A stretch of DNA of 64,000 bases, from positions 62,001 to 126,000 of the forward strand of contig NZ_BMZR01000001.1 of the NCBI RefSeq assembly GCF_014652895.1, given 5' to 3'. The notes beneath the pieces are model-generated. The model made no database searches and was not told the origin of the DNA. It saw only the letters and a list, made by a program, of their open reading frames with translations. A program made the translations under genes and the position numbers. This DNA is from Psychrobacter glaciei. Its GTDB lineage: Bacteria; Pseudomonadota; Gammaproteobacteria; Pseudomonadales; Moraxellaceae. Each line of letters opens with the position of its first letter. Positions within the stretch are counted from its first letter, which is position 1. This document shows, piece after piece, positions 27,154 to 36,691 of this stretch.

Positions 27154-29808
27154 TTAGCTATGCAGCGCTTTGCTTGAGGTTTTATCAACCGTCACTTTTG
27201 CAGGTTTCAGCGGCACTGGCATACTCACCAACGCAACTTTTAATATCTCATCAATCGTTGCGACTGGCTGAATAGTCAGGCCTTCTTTGACGTTATCAGG
27301 GATATCGGCCAAATCACGCTCATTGGTCGCTGGAATCAACACATGCTTGATACCACCGCGATGTGCCGCAAGTAGTTTCTCTTTGAGACCACCGATACGT
27401 AGGATTTTTCCTCGTAAAGTGATTTCACCTGTCATCGCAATATCTGGGCGAATCGCAATACCTGTCAATGCAGATACGAGTGCTGTAGTTAATGCACCAC
27501 CAGCTGATGGGCCATCTTTTGGCGTGGCACCTTCTGGCATATGTACATGGACATCTGTTGTTTTAAACGTCTCATAGTCAATGCCCAAGCTATCACCGCG
27601 AGCACGAACCACACTCATAGCCGCACGAATAGACTCTTTCATGACATCGCCGAGTGAACCCGTAAAGCTCAGCTCGCCCTTACCTTTCATGGCGACTGCT
27701 TCGATAGTGAGTAGCTCACCACCGACTTGCGTCCACGCCAGCCCAGTAATACGACCAATCTCAGGCTCTTCTTCAGCTAGACCATAGTCATATTGATGGA
27801 CGCCGAGATAGTCATCGATGTTTTTGTCATCGACCACGATCAGCTCACGCTCTGCTTTTTTTGGAGCACGCGCGCCATGGCTTTCAACCGAACCGCGAAC
27901 GACTTTGCGGCAGATTTTATTCACTTCACGCTCAAGGTTACGCACACCTGCTTCACGCGTGTAACTGCGAACGATGCTGTGCAGCGCCGCTTCAACAATC
28001 TCAATCTCGCCCTCTTTAAGACCGTTATTCTTGATTGCTTTTGGCACAAGGTACTTCTGCGCGATATTTACTTTTTCTTCTTCGGTATAACCCGGCAGAC
28101 GAATGACTTCCATCCGATCAAGAAGCGCTGCTGGAATATCCATACTGTTGGCAGTACAGATAAACATCACTTGCGACAAGTCTAAGTCCATATCTAAATA
28201 ATGGTCGTTAAACGTATCGTTCTGTGAGGGGTCTAATACTTCAAGCAAGGCTGATGCTGGATCACCGCGGAAGTCTTGCGCCATCTTATCGATTTCATCT
28301 AATAAGAATAGCGGGTTTTTAACTTCTACTTTTGCCAGTGACTGGACGATTTTACCCGGCATCGCACCGATGTAGGTACGGCGATGACCACGAATTTCCG
28401 CTTCATCACGTACGCCGCCAAGTGCCATACGTACGAACTTACGACCAGTGGCACGCGCAATAGATTCACCTAGTGAGGTTTTACCGACACCTGGAGGACC
28501 GACGAGACATAGAATCGGACCACGAAGTTTTTTCACGCGTGATTGCACGGCGAGATATTCTAAGATGCGGTCTTTTACATCTTGTAAACCATAATGGTCT
28601 TCGTCTAATACGGTTTTAGCTTTGTCTAGATTGATAGAAACTTTAGTCGTCGCATTCCACGGCGTGTCCAAAATCCACTCAATATAGTTGCGTACGACTG
28701 ATGATTCACTCGATGCAGGTGGCATCATTTTGAGCTTCTTAAACTCTTGCTCTGCTTTTTTGCGTACATCTTCTGGCAGGTCAGCATCTTCTAAGCGCTG
28801 CTCAAGCTCGGCGACATCGTCTTCACCATCGAACGCGCCGTCATTCATATCTGACAGCTCGTTTTTGATGGCTTTCATTTTTTCATTTAAGAAGTATTCG
28901 CGCTGATTCTCTTCCATTTGCTGACGGACAGCTTCTTGGATATCTTGTTCGATATTTTGCTCAGCACTTTGTTTGACCAAGTATTCAGTCAAGGTATTGA
29001 TATGTGTCTTGATATCGTCTTTTTCTAAGAACGACTGCTTGATATCAAGATCCATCGACACACGAGTTGAGATGAAGTACACCAACTCAAGTAAGTCGTC
29101 GATGCGTTTCGCCACACGCGTTAGCTCACGCGCATTACGCAGACGCGCATCAGCATAGCTTTCAAATAGCGTGGTCAGCGCTTGAATGGTGTTTTTTTGC
29201 TGGCTTTCATCCATACTGACATCGAGGTCAGCACGTTCAAATTTCGCCATCAATAACGTGTCATGATCTTCTATATTGTCAACGCGCGCACGATACTGAC
29301 CTTCGATCAATACCTTGATGCAATTTTCATCGCTATCATGTGGCATGGTGCTGACGATGCGGCACACCGTACCGTATTGATACAAGTTGTCTTGATCAAT
29401 GTCTTCGGTCAGCGAGTCTTTTTGAGCGACGACCAGTACTTTATTACCGTACTCAGCCTGTGCCAGTTCAACTGCTTTAACCGATGGTGCACGACCTACG
29501 AACAAGGCAATTTGCATATGTGGATAGACGACCACATCACGCAGTGCCAATAACGGTAAGTAGGTGTCGTCTTCAACGCTGTCTTTAGCATCGTCGTCTT
29601 CAACGCTGTCTTTAGCATCGTCGTCTTCACTGGTACTGTTTTCACTATCGTCATCTTTGACAGTGGTTTCAGTATTGTCAGACGCTGTCTCTAACTCGCT
29701 TTCTGACGCATGACTAGACAACGTGTCTGGCTGGTTATCATCAGCAACAGTAGATGAAACGTCGACATCTATGTCGATATTGTCTTGGGCTATTTTATGT
29801 TCACTCAT
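27154..29808 (-). CDS. lon: ATP-dependent protease Lon with acidic N-terminal extension
   Basis: This 884-residue LonA degrades misfolded and regulatory proteins. The Lon N-domain starts LPLLALRDVVVYPHMQIALFVGR at about residue 82. The AAA+ domain has Walker A GPPGVGKTS and Walker B PLFLLDEIDK. The protease domain has the catalytic Ser in KDGPSAGGALTT and Lys in LRGKILRIGGLKEK. The frame is open upstream to 29910, but the ATG at 29808 follows a perfect GAGGAAAAA site and is preferred. The first ~80 residues are a very acidic disordered extension with a 9-residue tandem repeat (DDDAKDSVE twice), absent from typical Lon. Confidence 0.95.
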   Translation of the reverse strand: MSEHKIAQDNIDIDVDVSSTVADDNQPDTLSSHASESELETASDNTETTVKDDDSENSTSEDDDAKDSVEDDDAKDSVEDDTYLPLLALRDVVVYPHMQIALFVGRAPSVKAVELAQAEYGNKVLVVAQKDSLTEDIDQDNLYQYGTVCRIVSTMPHDSDENCIKVLIEGQYRARVDNIEDHDTLLMAKFERADLDVSMDESQQKNTIQALTTLFESYADARLRNARELTRVAKRIDDLLELVYFISTRVSMDLDIKQSFLEKDDIKTHINTLTEYLVKQSAEQNIEQDIQEAVRQQMEENQREYFLNEKMKAIKNELSDMNDGAFDGEDDVAELEQRLEDADLPEDVRKKAEQEFKKLKMMPPASSESSVVRNYIEWILDTPWNATTKVSINLDKAKTVLDEDHYGLQDVKDRILEYLAVQSRVKKLRGPILCLVGPPGVGKTSLGESIARATGRKFVRMALGGVRDEAEIRGHRRTYIGAMPGKIVQSLAKVEVKNPLFLLDEIDKMAQDFRGDPASALLEVLDPSQNDTFNDHYLDMDLDLSQVMFICTANSMDIPAALLDRMEVIRLPGYTEEEKVNIAQKYLVPKAIKNNGLKEGEIEIVEAALHSIVRSYTREAGVRNLEREVNKICRKVVRGSVESHGARAPKKAERELIVVDDKNIDDYLGVHQYDYGLAEEEPEIGRITGLAWTQVGGELLTIEAVAMKGKGELSFTGSLGDVMKESIRAAMSVVRARGDSLGIDYETFKTTDVHVHMPEGATPKDGPSAGGALTTALVSALTGIAIRPDIAMTGEITLRGKILRIGGLKEKLLAAHRGGIKHVLIPATNERDLADIPDNVKEGLTIQPVATIDEILKVALVSMPVPLKPAKVTVDKTSSKALHS
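29574..29635. repeat. 27-bp tandem repeat in the lon N-terminal extension
   Basis: Two exact copies plus a partial third of a 27-base unit containing AACGCTGTCTTTAGCATCG encode DDDAKDSVE on the minus strand. Confidence 0.8.
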
Positions 29809-29862
29809 ATATTTTTCCTCGTTCACCAGACTTGTAAAGTCAAGTTCGTGGTTCATGTTTAG

Positions 29863-29892
29863 ATAAATGGTGCTCCCAGATAAAATTGCAAG
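29863..29892 (-). promoter_or_regulatory. Candidate heat-shock (sigma-32-like) promoter of lon
   Basis: On the minus strand CTTGCAA is followed 15 bases later by CCATTTAT, resembling the sigma-32 pattern CTTGAAA/CCCCATNT, about 55 bases before the lon start. Lon is a heat-shock gene in many proteobacteria. The -10 block is weaker than consensus. The rest of the gap up to 30277 shows no gene. Confidence 0.35.
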
Positions 29893-30277
29893 GCTTGTAC
29901 TCAAACTCACTTGCTTAACTGTGCAAAATATTTATATCTAACTGAATACAGAGCATCATATGGTTATAAGCTTAATGTGTCACTGGTGATAATCAGTATA
30001 TCGGAAGTAACCATACAAGAATCATAGAAAGCAGTCATAACAGATGCTTATAGATCACTTATAAATAGCATCTATCAAATATCTATTGGGGTCTACGCAT
30101 AGGTTTTATAGGCAAAATAAGGTAAACTGTCGCGCGTCTTAAACGGTGTGTTTTAGAGTAGAACGCTTTATAGACACATTCGAGAAAAAGCATTTTTGAG
30201 ACGATGGCGATATCCATACATTATGAGATATCAATAAGTTTAAATTGAACCAAAGCAAATAGAATACGAGGCAACAC

Positions 30278-31639
30278 ATGGCAATCAATGCGGTACTGCT
30301 GGCAGTCATCATCATGTTGGGGCTGTCACTTGCGCGAGTGCACGTGGTGCTCAGTTTATTAATTGGTGCGCTGGCTGGTGGATTAATAGCGGGTCTTGGT
30401 ATCACTGATACGCTCAATGCGTTTCAAGAAGGTATTCGTAATGGGGCGCAGATTGCACTTTCATATGCGTTACTTGGGGCGTTTGCGGTCGCCATTGCTC
30501 ATTCGGGCTTGCCGCAATCACTGGCAGGATCAGTCATCAAGCGCATTGATGCAGGTGGCACCAGTGGCATGATTAAGTACATGCTGTTTGCAGGCTTGAT
30601 TACCATGAGCTGCTTTAGCCAAAACTTAATCCCTATTCATATTGCCTTTATTCCGCTACTTGTACCGCCATTATTATTGGCATTTAATCGAATGCATATT
30701 GATAGACGTCTGATCGCTTGTCTGTTGACCTTTGGTTTGGTCACCACCTATATGTTTATCCCATATGGCTTTGGTGATATCTACCTCAATCAAATCATGC
30801 TAAAAAACGTCGGTGAAGCAGGCATTGATATCACTAATATTTCTGTGGTCAAGGCCATGGGGATTCCAGCATTAGGTATGCTAATTGGTTTGCTGGTTGC
30901 CGTATTTATCAGCTATCGTAAGCCACGCGCATATCAGCAGATTGCGATAGATCAGCAAGCGCATGATGCCGTCGTAGAAGGCGATGCATTGAGTAAAACT
31001 GCGGCTGGCGCACAGTCGCAAAGCAAGCTAAAGACGCTGGTTGCGCTAGCTGCCATCGTGACTGCTTTTGTCGTACAGCTTTATACTGATTCGCTATTGC
31101 TGGGTTCGATGTTTGGCTTTGGTGTCTTTATGGCGACCGGCGTGGTGAAGTGGCGTGATGCTGATGGCGTTTTTAATGACGGTATCAAATTGATGGCGAT
31201 GATTGGCTTTATTATGATTACTGCGCAGGGTTTTGCAGAAGTCATGAAAGCGACGGGTGAGATTGCGCCACTGATTGATGGGGCAACTAACTTGTTTGCC
31301 GGTAATAAGGCCATTGCTGCTTTTGTCATGCTTGGCATTGGTTTGGTCGTAACGATGGGTATTGGCTCATCATTCTCGACTATTCCGATTATCGCTGCGA
31401 TTTATGTGCCGCTGTGTATCTCTTTAGGTTTTTCGCCTTTGGCAACTGTTGCTATTATCGGTACGGCTGGCGCGCTGGGTGATGCAGGTTCGCCTGCGTC
31501 AGACTCGACATTAGGACCAACGTCTGGTCTAAATATCGATGGACAGCATGACCATATCAAAGACAGTGTAATCCCCACTTTTATTCACTATAATATTCCT
31601 TTGTTGATATTTGGTTGGATTGCGGCGATGGTGCTTTAG
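30278..31639 (+). CDS. Na+/H+ antiporter-family permease (YuiF-like)
   Basis: This 453-residue membrane protein has about eleven to twelve hydrophobic segments. It begins with the small antiporter-type N-domain (VLLAVIIMLGLSLARVHVVLSLLIGALAGGLIAGLG) and ends with the NhaC-like part, including the conserved GTAGALGDAGSPASDSTLGPT and MGIGSSFSTIPIIA. This matches the YuiF group, annotated as Na+/H+ antiporter or histidine permease; which substrate it moves is unknown. GAGG precedes the ATG. It stands alone between lon (divergent) and the folate cyclo-ligase unit. Confidence 0.85.
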   Translation: MAINAVLLAVIIMLGLSLARVHVVLSLLIGALAGGLIAGLGITDTLNAFQEGIRNGAQIALSYALLGAFAVAIAHSGLPQSLAGSVIKRIDAGGTSGMIKYMLFAGLITMSCFSQNLIPIHIAFIPLLVPPLLLAFNRMHIDRRLIACLLTFGLVTTYMFIPYGFGDIYLNQIMLKNVGEAGIDITNISVVKAMGIPALGMLIGLLVAVFISYRKPRAYQQIAIDQQAHDAVVEGDALSKTAAGAQSQSKLKTLVALAAIVTAFVVQLYTDSLLLGSMFGFGVFMATGVVKWRDADGVFNDGIKLMAMIGFIMITAQGFAEVMKATGEIAPLIDGATNLFAGNKAIAAFVMLGIGLVVTMGIGSSFSTIPIIAAIYVPLCISLGFSPLATVAIIGTAGALGDAGSPASDSTLGPTSGLNIDGQHDHIKDSVIPTFIHYNIPLLIFGWIAAMVL

Positions 31640-31771
31640 TAAATGATTTAAACTCTTATAATAGATATGAAAAAGGCGAGTGATTTTATAATCATTAGCC
31701 TGTTTTAGTTTGGTTGTTAGTTAGCACAAGTTGGATATTTAAGTCATTTTTAAATACCGGGTACTATGCCA

Positions 31772-32227
31772 TTAAATTGATTTTCTACCAAAAAATCGCT
31801 GCAAAAGAAACAAGCAAGCCTGACAAAAGCAAATAACTAAAAACAGTAGAAATGATAAAAAGCTCCACGCAATCATCCAGCCCAGTGGCGCTGGTGCATG
31901 TATAATCATCATACCGAAGAAAAGTAAAAATAACGTGGTAACAATCAGCATGGTGAAAAACTTCCATCGGCTACGCATATATATATCGATAGTAACGAGA
32001 AAGCTTAAGTGAAAAATCATCGCAACCACCAATATTATGACGAGCTCCATAGCATATGAGTGCGGCTCAGGAGCATCAAGCATCTCTAACGCATAAGGAT
32101 TTGGATCAAAACCTGAAGTAATAATAAGACCGACAAACAGAGCCCATAGAATAGCGAAAACTATTCGTAGTGGCTTGGCTTTAAAGTAGCCAGTGACTGC
32201 CTTTATGGTGATTTTTTTTGTGCTCAT
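31772..32227 (-). CDS. Hypothetical four-helix membrane protein
   Basis: This 151-residue protein has four predicted membrane helices at about residues 19-38, 60-80, 92-110 and 115-142. The third helix has LFLLFFGMMIIHAP and the last is rich in Phe and Cys. It ends in a basic tail FFGRKSI. It starts 3 bases after the stop of the small acidic gene and is probably the third gene of the folate cyclo-ligase operon. I do not recognise the family. Confidence 0.6.
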   Translation of the reverse strand: MSTKKITIKAVTGYFKAKPLRIVFAILWALFVGLIITSGFDPNPYALEMLDAPEPHSYAMELVIILVVAMIFHLSFLVTIDIYMRSRWKFFTMLIVTTLFLLFFGMMIIHAPAPLGWMIAWSFLSFLLFLVICFCQACLFLLQRFFGRKSI

Positions 32228-32230
32228 GTG

Positions 32231-32473
32231 TCATACCTGATCATCAAAATCTCTAATCTCACCATTCAAACTACTCAAAAACTCATCACTTTGCGCCAGT
32301 AATTCATTTAAGCGTTTCTCGTTAATTACCGCTGATAACTCATCAGTACTAAAAGCCTGTTCTTGACTGTAGTAACGTAGCTCTCTAGCGTCCTCATTGC
32401 CTAATGTCTGCAAATACTCATCCACATTATCAGCGCTAGAATTAGCGTCCATTGCTTGCTTATCGTCTTTCAT
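32231..32473 (-). CDS. Small acidic hypothetical protein
   Basis: This 80-residue acidic protein has no cysteines and a predicted helical core (ELSAVINEKRLNELLAQSDEFLSSL). The ATG at 32473 is preferred over the more upstream start at 32527. It follows AAGGTGG and overlaps the TAA of the cyclo-ligase gene as TAATG, a translational-coupling arrangement. Function is unknown, and the tight coupling to a folate enzyme may simply reflect operon packing. Confidence 0.7.
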   Translation of the reverse strand: MKDDKQAMDANSSADNVDEYLQTLGNEDARELRYYSQEQAFSTDELSAVINEKRLNELLAQSDEFLSSLNGEIRDFDDQV

Positions 32474-33123
32474 TAAAACCACCTTATGCCGCTTGGCGTA
32501 ATTAAGCCATCTAATGGCACATCCCACGGTTGGCGCGCTAATTGCTCAACCACTTGAAAGTCATAACACCAGCCAATTTTTAATGGCTTTTTAGCGCCCG
32601 ACCGATAGCTTTTCCCAAGCGTCGTATCATAGAATCCACCACCCATGCCCATACGATTGCCGTTGAGGTCTACTGCCACTAACGGACAGATAATCACATC
32701 CAATTCTCGCGCCCAAAGTAGACGGCGATGATGGTTTTGCTTCATACCTAACCGATGTATATGTGTCGGTATGTTGAGTAGTTTTGAGTGATAAACAGGT
32801 ACGAAGCGTAGATGTTTATCATCGTTGCCATTGCTATCACGGCCGAGCGAGCCGACGACTGGTAAATAAGGAAAATAGCCTAAGCGTTGACACCAGTCTA
32901 ATATTGGCTGAGTAGGTAGCTCACCAAAGCCATCATAATATAAGCCAATACGTGCGTTTTTTGGTAATCGCTGCTGTAACTTCGTCAAATGCATACTCGC
33001 TGCTTGTCCCATATTCCTACGCGCGCCATCACTTAACTGTCGACGCTGGCGAGTAAAGTGTCGTCTAGGTGGGTTACTAACTTCTGATTCCTCTGACATT
33101 GCTTTTTTTGGTTCAGGATGCAT
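32473..33123 (-). CDS. 5-formyltetrahydrofolate cyclo-ligase
   Basis: This protein of about 216 residues belongs to the 5-FCL (YgfA/Fau) family, which converts 5-formyl-THF to methenyl-THF with ATP. Landmarks are IGLYYDGFGELPTQPILDW, the substrate region DVIICPLVAVDLNGNRMGMGGGFYDTTL with the glycine-rich loop, and the C-terminal PLDGLITPSG. The open frame extends to a TTG at 33183; the ATG at 33123 (MHPEPKK) is the more plausible start, and an ATG at 33099 is possible. No 6S RNA-like sequence is visible in the 200 bases upstream, where many gamma-proteobacteria carry ssrS. Confidence 0.85.
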   Translation of the reverse strand: MHPEPKKAMSEESEVSNPPRRHFTRQRRQLSDGARRNMGQAASMHLTKLQQRLPKNARIGLYYDGFGELPTQPILDWCQRLGYFPYLPVVGSLGRDSNGNDDKHLRFVPVYHSKLLNIPTHIHRLGMKQNHHRRLLWARELDVIICPLVAVDLNGNRMGMGGGFYDTTLGKSYRSGAKKPLKIGWCYDFQVVEQLARQPWDVPLDGLITPSGIRWF

Positions 33124-33321
33124 ATCTATACTATCCGCTAGTTTGTGAGTTTGATGATGACAGCTGCTTTTAGACGTTAGCAATGGCTATTTGTCAATAT
33201 TCAACGGGTCGTAGTCATGCTATCATAACGCCACTTTACATCGTATTCTCCTTTATGTGCAGCAGCTGTTGCACTTTTTATCGTTCAGTTATTTAACAAC
33301 AAACCAGTAAAGAGGGTAGTT

Positions 33322-34725
33322 ATGTCGACACAGAATCAGGCAACTCGTACCGAAAAAGACACCATGGGCAATGTAGAAGTCCCAGCTGACGCTTATTGGG
33401 GTGCACAAACCCAGCGTAGCCGCGAAAACTTCAAAATCGGTGGCGAGACTTTGCCACGTCCGATGATTGAAGCAATGGCATTGGTCAAAAAAGCTGCTGC
33501 GATTACCAACGCTAGCCTTGAGCGTATCGAAGGCGACAAGCGTGATCTCATCGTGCAAGCTGCTGACGAAATCATCAATGGTGGTCTAACGGATCAGTTC
33601 CCATTGGTTGTATGGCAGACGGGTTCTGGTACGCAGTCAAACATGAACATGAACGAAGTATTGGCCAACCGTGCCAACGAAATTGCTGGTTCTGAGCGCG
33701 GCAGCTACACGCCAATTCACCCAAATGATCATGTCAATCATGCACAGTCTACCAACGACAGCTTCCCAACGGCGATTCGTGTGGCTGCTGCTCGTCAGAT
33801 CAACAGCTTATTGATTCCAGCGGTAAAAGCACTACGCGATACGCTAGCTGCTAAAGCCAAAGAGTTCGATAGCATCGTAAAAATCGGTCGTACGCATTTA
33901 CAAGATGCTACTCCATTAACGTTAGGTCAAGAGTTCAGCGGCTATGTTAGCCAACTTGATCACTCATTGGTACGTATTGATAACGCGTTACAAGGTCTAT
34001 ATGAATTGCCACTAGGTGGTACTGCCGTTGGTACTGGTCTAAATGCCCATCCTGACTATGCAGTAACTGCTGCTGAGCAATTAGCGACATTGACTGGCTT
34101 GCCATTCGTCACCTCACCAAACAAATTCGAAGCACTAGCGGCTCGTGATGCAGAAGTATTTGCCTCAGGCGCACTAAAAACGCTAGCGGCTAGCTTGAAC
34201 AAAATCGCTAACGACGTACGTTGGTTGGCATCAGGTCCTCGTTGTGGTCTAGGCGAATTGACGATTCCTGAGAACGAGCCAGGCTCATCTATCATGCCGG
34301 GTAAAGTAAACCCAACTCAGTCAGAAGCATTGACGATGGTTGTCGCTCAAGTCATGGGTAACGATGTGACGATCAGCATGGCTGGCGCATCAGGTAACTT
34401 TGAGCTAAACGTTTATAAGCCAGTTATCGCGTTTAACTTATTGCAATCTATCAAACTATTGGGTGATGGCTGCAACAGCTTCAATGAAAACTGTGCCGTT
34501 GGTATCGAGCCAGTAAAAGACAAAATCGATGATTTCTTGCACAACTCATTGATGCTAGTGACTGCATTGAACCGTCATGTTGGTTATGAAAACGCTGCGA
34601 AAATCGCTAAAACTGCTTATAAAGAAAACAAGACATTGAAGCAAGTGGCGGTTGAGTTAGAGCTATTAACTGAAGCTCAGTTTGATGAGTGGGTAATTCC
34701 TGCTGATATGGTGAACCCTAAGTAA
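33322..34725 (+). CDS. fumC: Fumarate hydratase class II
   Basis: This 467-residue iron-independent fumarase interconverts fumarate and malate in the TCA cycle. It has the N-terminal [19 protein letters not shown], the [20 protein letters not shown] active-site loop, the [19 protein letters not shown] segment with the catalytic His and the superfamily signature [11 protein letters not shown]. It is single-gene, with GAGGG before the ATG and a terminator after. Class II fumarase is often induced under iron or oxidative stress; no regulatory site is obvious. Confidence 0.96.
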   Translation: MSTQNQATRTEKDTMGNVEVPADAYWGAQTQRSRENFKIGGETLPRPMIEAMALVKKAAAITNASLERIEGDKRDLIVQAADEIINGGLTDQFPLVVWQTGSGTQSNMNMNEVLANRANEIAGSERGSYTPIHPNDHVNHAQSTNDSFPTAIRVAAARQINSLLIPAVKALRDTLAAKAKEFDSIVKIGRTHLQDATPLTLGQEFSGYVSQLDHSLVRIDNALQGLYELPLGGTAVGTGLNAHPDYAVTAAEQLATLTGLPFVTSPNKFEALAARDAEVFASGALKTLAASLNKIANDVRWLASGPRCGLGELTIPENEPGSSIMPGKVNPTQSEALTMVVAQVMGNDVTISMAGASGNFELNVYKPVIAFNLLQSIKLLGDGCNSFNENCAVGIEPVKDKIDDFLHNSLMLVTALNRHVGYENAAKIAKTAYKENKTLKQVAVELELLTEAQFDEWVIPADMVNPK

Positions 34726-34750
34726 GTTATTTAATACTGTCTTGGAACAA

Positions 34751-34784
34751 AAAAGACCTTGCTGTGTGGCAAGGTCTTTTATAT
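34751..34784 (+). terminator. Terminator of fumC
   Basis: AAAAGACCTTGC and GCAAGGTCTTTT pair around a TGTGTG loop, 25 bases after the fumC stop. Confidence 0.9.
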
Positions 34785-34993
34785 TTTCGGAGCTTATTTT
34801 GATTTTAGCTCCTCTCTTGCTCAGTCAATCGAAGATAGAGTGGGAATATCTTTAAATCTTAATGATGACTACCAAATTTGCCAATATAGAAATCTATTAA
34901 ACCTATTAACAGGTATACTTCAAGAAAAGAGTTATTCAGTCTGATAAAGCATGCTGTATTTTTTTGTATTATATAACTGTAAGGAAATGTTTT

Positions 34994-35653
34994 TTGGAAA
35001 TGCTATTTGGTGATTGGAAAAATAGAGAGTCGCACAAGGGTAAACTGTTCATAACAGATGGAGTAATTGACAAGGAGCTTTGGGATAAGTCTAAAAATAA
35101 AGTATTATTTTTGCTTAAAGAAGCTTATGACTCAAAAAGAGTTGAAGGATCATGGGATTTGCCAACATTGATACGTCGTGAGAAGGTTTCTGGCAGAACT
35201 TTCAAACCTATGGCGCAATGGGTATATGGTATTCATGGTCTTATGGAAAATAAAGAAATTATACCCTTTCAAGAAGATGGAGCCGATGTAAAGCTTGCTT
35301 TATTATCCTCATCTATTATCAATCTCAAAAAAAGTAGTGGTGCAAAAAAATCTAGTAGTAAAAACTTAGCAAGATATGTGGAAGAAGATTGGGATCTAAT
35401 TTCTGAACAAATTGCAATAATTCAACCGAAAATAGTAATTTGTGGAAACACTTGGTCTCTAATAAGGACAAAAATTTCACACCATAAAATTTCTGATAGA
35501 GCTTACTTATCAGAAGGTGTTCTTTATATTGACTATTGGCATCCTGCAAACAGAGCTTCCAATAAAATGAATTACTATGCTTTGTGCGCTTTGGTTCAAT
35601 TAGCCATTAATAAACTTGAAAATAATTCAATTAAGATCGCTACAGAGTTATAA
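34994..35653 (+). CDS. A+T-rich hypothetical protein, possibly of the uracil-DNA-glycosylase-like superfamily
   Basis: This protein of about 219 residues is clearly richer in A+T than its neighbours and probably acquired. The TTG at 34994 lies 8 bases after AGGA; an ATG at 35000 is the alternative. Landmarks are NKVLFLLKEAYDS, GRTFKPMAQWVYGI, INLKKSSGAKKSSS, a helix EEDWDLISEQIAIIQPKIVICGNTW and YIDYWHPANR. The order hydrophobic strand - PKIVICGNT - HPAN resembles UDG-like folds (HP motif near the end), but this is a weak recollection. No defence partner is visible next to it. Treat function as unknown. Confidence 0.65.
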   Translation: MEMLFGDWKNRESHKGKLFITDGVIDKELWDKSKNKVLFLLKEAYDSKRVEGSWDLPTLIRREKVSGRTFKPMAQWVYGIHGLMENKEIIPFQEDGADVKLALLSSSIINLKKSSGAKKSSSKNLARYVEEDWDLISEQIAIIQPKIVICGNTWSLIRTKISHHKISDRAYLSEGVLYIDYWHPANRASNKMNYYALCALVQLAINKLENNSIKIATEL

Positions 35654-35706
35654 GATAGGGCAGGTGATAACCTATCTCACCCGTTGAATAAACTGATTAG
35701 CCAAAA

Positions 35707-35742
35707 AAAGACCTTATCACATGACGCAGTAAGGTCTTTTTC
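35707..35742. terminator. Bidirectional terminator between the A+T-rich gene and the MipA-like gene
   Basis: AAAGACCTTA and TAAGGTCTTT pair, with A- and T-runs outside the stem on both sides, between convergent genes. Confidence 0.85.
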
Positions 35743-35763
35743 ATATCAACAATCTAAGCTCAA

Positions 35764-36576
35764 TTAAAACTTATAAAGCAAACCAAGCGTCGTTGCCGCT
35801 TCAGTACGTGAGTCTACCATTGGGCTGTCGTATTGCTCAGTCGGCAGATAACTTAGGCTTTGACTGGCGAATCCTGCCCAACGCTCATTGAAATCGTAGT
35901 TGGCACTAATATTGATATAAGGATTTAAGCTGGAATTAGATTTATAAGCAGCAACGCCTGTTTCTGCTGATTCTTCTTCACTGACGCCATAGTAGTATTC
36001 ATTGTAGTCAGCATCATAATACTCAAAGCCAATGCTTGGATAGACCGTTAGCTTGTCTTTAGTAATTCTGGCAAGGTAGGTCAAGCGCGCCGTGTTACCA
36101 CCACTACGATCTAACACGTCAGCGCCTATTTGAGCACGGAAACCACCGACAGGTGTACGGCGCTGATAGCTAAGCCCTGCTTCTGCTGAGGACTTACGTT
36201 CATCAAGACCTTGAAGCGCGCCATTGGCATCATCAGGATCAAACTCGCTGCCCGCGAGCTTGGCATAAGCAGAAAGCTGATTCACACCATCATTGATTAG
36301 ATATGCACCCGCTTGAGCACCGCGCACATAAAACTTATTATTGTCATAAAATGCACCCGGCAGCACCCGCACTTCGGTGCTGTCTTCTAGATCATAGGCT
36401 GACTTGACCGCCATGACGTTAACACCAACGCTTAGCTCAGCATCTGGATCAGCCGGTAAGTTTTTATTGAAAAAAGCGGCATTTGACATGCTGGCAACAC
36501 TAAATAGGGCAGTAGCTATTAATGTGTTGAGCAAGGTGCGCTTAGAGATAGTGGGTAGCACTGAAGATTTAAACAT
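35764..36576 (-). CDS. MipA/OmpV-family outer-membrane protein
   Basis: This 270-residue beta-barrel protein has a signal peptide ending near SMSNAAF. The body consists of alternating strands with aromatic ends, such as YVRGAQAGAYLIND, GGFRAQIGADVL, ARLTYLARITKDKLTVYPSIGFEYYDADYNEYYYGV and the terminal TTLGLLYKF. YNEYYYGVSEEES matches MipA/OmpV. The family is linked to envelope scaffolding or osmolarity, but the role is not settled. The ATG at 36576 is preferred; a TTG six bases upstream is possible. Confidence 0.85.
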   Translation of the reverse strand: MFKSSVLPTISKRTLLNTLIATALFSVASMSNAAFFNKNLPADPDAELSVGVNVMAVKSAYDLEDSTEVRVLPGAFYDNNKFYVRGAQAGAYLINDGVNQLSAYAKLAGSEFDPDDANGALQGLDERKSSAEAGLSYQRRTPVGGFRAQIGADVLDRSGGNTARLTYLARITKDKLTVYPSIGFEYYDADYNEYYYGVSEEESAETGVAAYKSNSSLNPYINISANYDFNERWAGFASQSLSYLPTEQYDSPMVDSRTEAATTLGLLYKF

Positions 36577-36691
36577 AATCAAGTCTCGTAAGTAGGTAAA
36601 AATAGCCGGATAACAATAGAGGAATAAGGAAAGCCAAAATCAGATGTCTGTTTTTGTGAGCCGTTTAATGATCATAGATAAGTGTCAGCAT

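Noticed and set aside
33124..33321. 6S RNA (ssrS), expected upstream of the folate cyclo-ligase gene
   Set aside because: Only about 200 bases are available and no 6S-like long hairpin with a central bubble is visible.
34785..34944. Short plus-strand frame between the fumC terminator and the A+T-rich gene
   Set aside because: Its only start lies inside the fumC terminator hairpin and no internal start with a ribosome site exists. It is mentioned only as a possible remnant, not listed as a gene.
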